This document shows positions 38,530 to 42,322 of a stretch of DNA of 42,322 nucleotides, piece by piece (the stretch's first letter is position 1; each line of letters starts with the position of its first letter). Source of the DNA: a virus; IMG/VR virus record IMGVR_UViG_3300050821_005761, positions 1-42,322 of that record; one strand, written 5' to 3'. The translations under genes and the position numbers were made by a program. Under the pieces are notes generated by a model, which ran no database searches, was not told where the DNA came from, and worked only from the letters and a program-made list of their open reading frames with translations.

Positions 38530-39681
38530 CTAGCTGACCGGTCCAAGGTCGATGATGACGATTTGCGAACGGTCTGGCAAAATCGCATTGCCGCCAACGA
38601 CCGTGTAGGCGCCGACTGTGGACCCGATGTTGAAGGCGTTCAATTGAACCGGAACATTGAACGCCGTCGCGCCGGTCGCAGGCGAAACAAAGAGATTGGC
38701 TGAAAAGCCCGCGCTGGGATCAGTTCCATTCGGCCCGAAGCCAAAGAGGCGGAGTTCAGGCGAGGGCGAGATGGCGACGCGAGCGCCAATGCCATTGACG
38801 TTGTTGACGCCCTTGAGGTTGCAATTGACGCTGACCATAAGCAGCGACGTGACGCCGGGGCGCGGCGGCAGGGTGCAGGGGATGGTGGCGATGGGCGTCC
38901 AGACGCCGCTGCCGGGGATGTCGATGTCAGCGGGAATGTCATAGACGACCGGCCTAGCGCGGGCGCTGGCCACTGGCGCATAGCGCCCGTCCGCCGTGCG
39001 CAGATTGAGCGCGTCGTCAGCAAGGACCGGATCGCCAACGGCGTTGAGCGGCTTGCCGGTGAAATTAACAGGAACGAAGAACGCGCCAATCGCGGGCTGT
39101 ATCTGCATCACGATAACGCCACCAACGGTTGTCACCAAAAGCTGACTGCCGCCCTTGTAGAAGCCGGTGGTGTTGTCGCCAATCGCGAGGCCCGGATTGA
39201 CGGCGCTGCCGCCATCCCGCGAAATCAGCGGGCCAGTCATCTGCCCGCCCGCTTTGTCGAGGTAGTTCCCGGCTGGAGCGTAGTTTCCGGCTGGCTGGAA
39301 ATTCGCGAGGATGTCGTCGAGCGAAATCCAAGTGATGTCCGATCCGGCGCTCGCCCGCGCCCAGCCGTAGGTCGATCGTCGCGCAGTCAGTCCGGGCGCT
39401 TCCTCGACCACGGGTTGCCATGTTCCCTGATAGCGCCCGTAGTAATTTGAGTCGGAGGGCGCTTCGGGGATGTTGGCGAGGGGTTGGGTGTAGATGTTGC
39501 CGTCGCGGCGTTGCCAGCGACCGGCGAGGAACCCCTGCACCGCCGTGTCGGGGGTCGGCCAAGCGGTCTGGCCCGGCGTTGGCAATTGCTCGACTTGCGC
39601 CTCAAGCGCGGCGATTCGATTGAGCGCGTGGGACAACTGTCGGGTTAGCGCACGCACCTGCCTATCGCTACGGTTGTTCAC
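38530..39681 (-). CDS. Second tail-fibre-like receptor-binding protein
   Basis: 383 residues. N-terminal helix (QVRALTRQLSHALNRIAALEAQVEQL) typical of a trimerising fibre anchor, then beta domains with collagen/fibre motifs (NYAPAGNYLDKAGGQMTGPL, then DNTTGFYKGGSQLLVTTVGG) and a jelly-roll-like end (VPVQLNAFNIGSTVGAYTVVG). It stands at the head of the packaging operon, far from the main fibre at 2300-4834, between two terminators. Likely an alternative host-recognition protein. Confidence 0.6.
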   Translation of the reverse strand: MNNRSDRQVRALTRQLSHALNRIAALEAQVEQLPTPGQTAWPTPDTAVQGFLAGRWQRRDGNIYTQPLANIPEAPSDSNYYGRYQGTWQPVVEEAPGLTARRSTYGWARASAGSDITWISLDDILANFQPAGNYAPAGNYLDKAGGQMTGPLISRDGGSAVNPGLAIGDNTTGFYKGGSQLLVTTVGGVIVMQIQPAIGAFFVPVNFTGKPLNAVGDPVLADDALNLRTADGRYAPVASARARPVVYDIPADIDIPGSGVWTPIATIPCTLPPRPGVTSLLMVSVNCNLKGVNNVNGIGARVAISPSPELRLFGFGPNGTDPSAGFSANLFVSPATGATAFNVPVQLNAFNIGSTVGAYTVVGGNAILPDRSQIVIIDLGPVS

Positions 39682-39704
39682 AACCGTTCTCCCGTGCTAG
39701 ACGC

Positions 39705-39740
39705 GAAAACGCCTCGCCCGTTGTCTCCGGGACGAGGCGT
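39705..39740 (-). terminator. Minus-strand terminator
   Basis: ACGCCTCG/CGAGGCGT with an inner CCCG/CGGG stem, followed on the minus strand by TTTT. Separates the small-gene cluster from the fibre-like gene. Confidence 0.75.
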
Positions 39741-39767
39741 CACGCTTAAGCGTGTCTGGCGATAATC

Positions 39768-39801
39768 GCCACCGGGTGCGCTGACCTGGTGGCGGTTTTT
39801 T
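39768..39801 (+). terminator. Plus-strand terminator
   Basis: CCACCGGGT / ACCTGGTGG (one G-T pair) followed by six T on the plus strand. No plus-strand gene lies upstream within several kilobases, so it would block antisense transcription. Two more short palindromes (39741-39754 and 39758-39770) lie between the two terminators. Confidence 0.7.
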
Positions 39802-39985
39802 ACGACGGGTCTTTCGCGTCCCGTTTGTCGCGCTGGTTGATGATCCAGGATTCGACCGTCTCCTGGATCTCCTGCGCGAGCTCGTTGCGCGCATCCTCGT
39901 TGTTGAGCGTCGGCTCGTCCTCGAGGAAATGCTCGGCCAGGTCATAGCACTTGCTGTCGAAAGACAGCTGCTTCTTCTTCGCCAC
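39800..39985 (-). CDS. Small conserved acidic protein
   Basis: 61 residues from GTG 39985, chosen because GGAGGTG is six bases upstream. AKKKQLSFDSKCYDLAEHFL then LAQEIQETVESWIINQ is a pattern I associate with a small helical protein of unknown function common in alphaproteobacteria and phages. Ends at the T-run of the plus-strand terminator. Confidence 0.6.
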   Translation of the reverse strand: MAKKKQLSFDSKCYDLAEHFLEDEPTLNNEDARNELAQEIQETVESWIINQRDKRDAKDPS

Positions 39986-40007
39986 TAAAATCACCTCCCT
40001 TCCAGTC

Positions 40008-40154
40008 TCAGCTTGATATCCGCCCATTGTTGATCTCGTCCATTTCGCGGTCGACATCACTCATGCGAGCGCGTCTGATTTCCTTCTCGACCCGCTCGAG
40101 CTTGATCGCGATGTAGAGCAACAGCACGACGACGATGACGACGCCGGCGCTCAT
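40008..40154 (-). CDS. Single-pass membrane micro-protein
   Basis: 48 residues, ATGA-coupled to the upstream gene. A hydrophobic N-terminal helix (SAGVVIVVVLLLYIAIKLE) precedes a charged coiled-coil-like cytoplasmic part (RVEKEIRRARMSDVDREMDE). Could be a spanin-like or regulator-anchoring protein; no family recognised. Confidence 0.55.
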   Translation of the reverse strand: MSAGVVIVVVLLLYIAIKLERVEKEIRRARMSDVDREMDEINNGRISS

Positions 40155-40372
40155 CGGAAACCCTCGATCCAGCGCCGGATCGCCGCCGGGTCGCCCTGGT
40201 CGAGGTAGAGCAGGCCTAGACGCAGCATGACATGATTCGACGCCATGCGCGTCTCGGAGTGCTGCTCGAGGTCCGACCCCATCGAGGCGACGGCGCTTTC
40301 CAGATCGCCGGCGTCGAGGTAGGCGAGCGCCCGCTTCTTGATCCACTCAAGGTGTTCGTTGCGCGTCTTCAT
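40151..40372 (-). CDS. Small TPR-like helical protein
   Basis: 73 residues. Helical pairs ALAYLDAGDLESAVASMGSD and MLRLGLLYLDQGDPAAIRRW look like a short TPR or Sel1-type hairpin. Overlaps both neighbours. Role unknown. Confidence 0.6.
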   Translation of the reverse strand: MKTRNEHLEWIKKRALAYLDAGDLESAVASMGSDLEQHSETRMASNHVMLRLGLLYLDQGDPAAIRRWIEGFR

Positions 40373-40590
40373 TTAAACGTCACTCCCTTGCTGAACTGCC
40401 ACTCGAAACACACGCTGTCGTCGTCGCGGCCGATGATGCGAACCATGCGGATCACGCCCATCTGCGCGGCGGGTCTGGTCGCGTAGCTGTGCGCCAGTTT
40501 GACCGCCTCCTCGGCCGACAGGTCTTCGCCGACCTTTTCGTGCCAGTCGTCGGGCAGGTACTGCCAGACGTCGAAACGCTCCTCGGTCAT
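40369..40590 (-). CDS. Small hypothetical protein
   Basis: 73 residues. Acidic N-terminus (EERFDVWQYLPDDWHEKVGED), then IRMVRIIGRDDDSVCFEWQF. Compact single domain, four-base overlap with neighbours, part of the rightmost early-type minus operon. Confidence 0.6.
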   Translation of the reverse strand: MTEERFDVWQYLPDDWHEKVGEDLSAEEAVKLAHSYATRPAAQMGVIRMVRIIGRDDDSVCFEWQFSKGVTFK

Positions 40591-40778
40591 CGCATCCTCC
40601 CCACCGCCTCGCCCGCGACCCGGCCGCGATTGAGCCGTCGCGCAATGCCGAGTTCGCGGGCCTTGTAGACCGCCGTCGAATAGCCAACGCCGATCCGCTC
40701 GGCGCAGCGGTAGAGTGGGACGGCTCGCTCTCGTAACTCGCGGAGCTTGGCGAGCATGTCAGGGGTCCAGATGATCAT
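40587..40778 (-). CDS. GcrA-like HTH protein
   Basis: 63 residues. WTPDMLAKLRELRERAVPLY, RCAERIGVGYSTAVYKAREL and GIARRLNRGR form a Myb/GcrA-like helix-turn-helix with basic tail, a type common in alphaproteobacterial phages. Likely regulates transcription in early infection. Confidence 0.65.
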   Translation of the reverse strand: MIIWTPDMLAKLRELRERAVPLYRCAERIGVGYSTAVYKARELGIARRLNRGRVAGEAVGRMR

Positions 40779-41104
40779 CGGAGCGCCCCCGCGATTTTGG
40801 TGACCAACGTGCGGCCCTTCAGCGTCAGTCCGTAGATTTTCTCGCGCTGGTTGGTGACGTTGGTGCGGCCCTCGACCAGGCCAAGGCCTGGTTGGTTGTT
40901 ACGGTCGACCTCGCCGAGATCGAGCAGATGGCGGGACATCGTCGTCGGCGAGATCCCAGCCCGCTTGGCGTAGTCGTCGACCGTCAACCCTTCCTTCGTG
41001 GCGACGGTGAACAGGCTCATGAGCTTGTTGACCGGCATCTCGCGCACCGGCGCGAGGGCGACGAGCAATTTGCGCCCGAAGTGGTCCAGTTCGTTCAGGT
41101 CCAT
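40775..41104 (-). CDS. MarR-like winged-helix regulator
   Basis: 109 residues. LTVDDYAKRAGISPTTMSRHLLDL is the HTH and REKIYGLTLKGRTLV the wing of a MarR/winged-helix domain. Probably a DNA-binding regulator of its own operon or of the divergent DpdA gene. Confidence 0.7.
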   Translation of the reverse strand: MDLNELDHFGRKLLVALAPVREMPVNKLMSLFTVATKEGLTVDDYAKRAGISPTTMSRHLLDLGEVDRNNQPGLGLVEGRTNVTNQREKIYGLTLKGRTLVTKIAGALR

Positions 41105-41283
41105 CAGACTTCCTCCTTATCGATGACGGGTCCAGGGAACAGGCGCTTGAGCAGCGCCTCGGTGGTTTGGATGCGCGTGGCCAGTTTTCCGTTGTGCTGG
41201 CGTGCGTTCTTCAGCGTCACCAGGCGCGCCTGCAGCGCCTGGTGGATGATGAACGCCTCGCGGTCCTTTAGCTTCACTTTCAT
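41104..41283 (-). CDS. Small basic helical protein
   Basis: 59 residues from ATG 41283 (AGGAGA upstream), TGATG overlap with the MarR-like gene. Lys/Gln-rich helices (MKVKLKDREAFIIHQALQAR and NARQHNGKLATRIQTTEALL). First gene of the rightmost minus operon. Confidence 0.6.
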   Translation of the reverse strand: MKVKLKDREAFIIHQALQARLVTLKNARQHNGKLATRIQTTEALLKRLFPGPVIDKEEV

Positions 41284-41376
41284 TGTGCTTTGTCTCCTAT
41301 GCGCGTCAGGCGACGCCACACAGGTGTAGCATATATATAAGGTGTGTGCAATCGCAGGACAGGATACGGTGTCGAA
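41284..41376. promoter_or_regulatory. Divergent control region for the regulator and DpdA operons
   Basis: 93 bp with an AT island (CATATATATAAGG) and a GC-poor centre, between divergent starts. Candidate minus promoter elements are TTGCAC and TACACC 17 bp apart. No strong consensus; a shared divergent promoter with MarR-like control is plausible. Confidence 0.4.
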
Positions 41377-42102
41377 ATGCAATTTTTCGTCGGGCTCGAT
41401 CGGCCGTTCGACGCGCGCTACGTCCCGCGCGCTTTCATCAGCGCCCATGCGCTCAAGCGGCGCAAAGGGCCATTCGTCGCCAACGACTGGATTCTCGACA
41501 GCGGCGCGTTCACGACGATCGCCACGCACGGCGGCTATCCGGAGCCCGTCGAGGCTTATGCCGGTCTGGTCCGCCGATTCGTAGGTTGCGGCAGGTTGCT
41601 GGCCGCCGTCTCGCAAGACTACATGTGTGAGGCGTTCATGCTGGCGAAGACCGGCTTGACGATCGCCGAGCACCAGGCGCTGACCATCGAACGCTATGAG
41701 CGCCTGGTCGCGCTCGCGCCAGGCGTTTACGTAATGCCGGTGCTGCAGGGCTATGCGCCAGCGGATTACGTCGACCACATCGAGCAGTACGGCGACCGCC
41801 TCGAGCTCGAGGCCTGGGTCGGCGTTGGCTCAGTGTGCAAGCGCAACGGTTCCTGGCGCGCGGTGCGGGATGTGCTCGAGGCGATCCTCGAGGCGCGCCC
41901 CGATCTGCGATTGCACGCCTTCGGGATCAAGACGACGTCGCTCGCCTACGCCGCTGTCCGCGATCGGCTGCACTCGGCCGATAGCATGTCCTGGTCGTTG
42001 GCCGCGCGCCTGCAGGGGCGCAACAATCACGACTGGCGCGAGGCGGCGCGATTCGCGGCGCGGATCGAACGCCAGACGCCACAGCTGGAGCTCGGGTTAT
42101 GA
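41377..42102 (+). CDS. dpdA: DpdA-family 7-deazaguanine DNA transglycosylase
   Basis: 241 residues from ATG 41377 (MQFFVGLDRP). Characteristic motifs: DWILDSGAFTTIATHGGY (37-54, catalytic-type DSGAF), SQDYMCE (79-85), VMPVLQGYAP (119-128), VGVGSVCKRNG (148-158), LHAFGIKTT (179-187) and SADSMSW (200-206). Together they identify the tRNA-guanine-transglycosylase-like DpdA family, which swaps guanine in phage DNA for a 7-deazaguanine derivative and protects it from restriction. No preQ0/queuosine synthesis gene is in the window, so the host would have to supply the base. Overlaps the next small gene by ATGA. Confidence 0.87.
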   Translation: MQFFVGLDRPFDARYVPRAFISAHALKRRKGPFVANDWILDSGAFTTIATHGGYPEPVEAYAGLVRRFVGCGRLLAAVSQDYMCEAFMLAKTGLTIAEHQALTIERYERLVALAPGVYVMPVLQGYAPADYVDHIEQYGDRLELEAWVGVGSVCKRNGSWRAVRDVLEAILEARPDLRLHAFGIKTTSLAYAAVRDRLHSADSMSWSLAARLQGRNNHDWREAARFAARIERQTPQLELGL

Positions 42103-42221
42103 TCGAACACTCGCCGCCCTGGACGACCAATCTCGACCAGCTTGCCTGGTCCGTCGGCGAGCTCGCGGTGATTTTGGGCGTGATCTGGTTCGCTGTGCAA
42201 TATGCGCGAGGATCGCTTTAG
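42099..42221 (+). CDS. Small membrane protein downstream of DpdA
   Basis: 40 residues, ATGA overlap. One membrane helix (ELAVILGVIWFAVQYA) near the C-terminus after a Trp-rich start (MIEHSPPWTTNLDQLAW). Function unknown; co-translated with DpdA. Confidence 0.5.
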   Translation: MIEHSPPWTTNLDQLAWSVGELAVILGVIWFAVQYARGSL

Positions 42222-42243
42222 GAACCCGCCAGGCGCCCTTCAT

Positions 42244-42322
42244 TTTCCCCGGTGTCATGGCATATGGCATTACAGACCCGGCTCCTGCGCCAACTGTGTG
42301 GCGTCTAGGCCTACATTTCTGA
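42244..42322 (+). repeat. 79-bp inverted repeat, right-end copy
   Basis: Exact reverse complement of 9301-9379 and runs to the last base of the window. Upstream flanks of both copies also share CGCCTGGCGGG (in reverse sense) before diverging. Both copies lie downstream of a gene end. Could be a true duplicated 3-prime element, a recombination site, or the point where an assembly stopped. Confidence 0.9.

Noticed and set aside
1-42322. Terminal direct repeats proving a complete circular or permuted genome
   Set aside because: The first 80 bases do not recur at the right end; only the inverted match to 9301-9379 was found.
1-42322. Diversity-generating retroelement, integrase, tRNA or CRISPR array
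   Set aside because: No reverse transcriptase YxDD motif, no recombinase catalytic motifs, no cloverleaf and no regularly spaced repeats were seen.

Overview
The window is a high-GC (roughly 65 percent by eye), gene-dense bacteriophage contig of podovirus type. Assigning it to a phage of an alphaproteobacterium, most likely a Rhizobiales-type host, is an inference from the GC content, a DUF3309-like membrane protein, a GcrA-like HTH protein and the style of the small conserved genes. Coding strands are almost gapless, and most neighbouring genes overlap by ATGA, TGATG or TAATG. I see no integrase, DNA polymerase, RNA polymerase, tRNA or CRISPR array.

Layout. (1) 1-365 is an AT-rich regulatory leader, followed by one plus-strand gene (366-863) and a set of hairpins. 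(2) 1005-5537, minus strand: a holin-like protein, a small protein, a glycine-rich tail-tip protein, a large tail fibre with a Peptidase_S74 chaperone domain, and a fibre adaptor. (3) 5613-15751, plus strand, the early and replication block: zinc-ribbon proteins, a VapE-type ATPase followed by an iteron- and palindrome-rich region (possible origin), a GP88-family protein, small ORFs and a rho-independent terminator, a divergent LuxR-type regulator, a YkgJ-like cysteine-cluster protein, an NPPY methyltransferase with a possible PD-(D/E)XK nuclease, an M15 endolysin, a divergent HTH regulator, an ERF annealase and a YqaJ exonuclease. (4) 41283-15802, minus strand, read right to left: regulators and small proteins, a second tail-fibre-like protein, TerL, an Acb2/Tad1-like anti-CBASS protein, portal, a PEP-CTERM protein, a probable scaffold, major capsid, an Ig-domain protein, head-tail adaptor, tail stabilisation protein, a chain of tiny Arg-rich ORFs, RuvC resolvase, and a run of Gly/Pro-rich and ejection-type virion proteins. 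(5) 41377-42221, plus strand: a DpdA-family 7-deazaguanine DNA-modification enzyme and a small membrane protein.

How it works together (inference). VapE, ERF, YqaJ and RuvC make a replication/recombination kit that must borrow the host polymerase. TerL, portal, scaffold and capsid build the head, and the adaptor, stabiliser and ejection proteins build a short tail. DpdA, the methyltransferase and the Acb2-like protein look like a counter-defence layer. The most unusual items are a phage-encoded PEP-CTERM (exosortase-type) surface protein inside the head operon, a consecutive chain of arginine-rich micro-ORFs where the late operon would otherwise have a gap, DpdA without any visible preQ0 pathway, and a 79-bp inverted repeat joining the right end of the contig to an internal site.

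All family names come from recognising motifs in the translated sequence. No database search was run.
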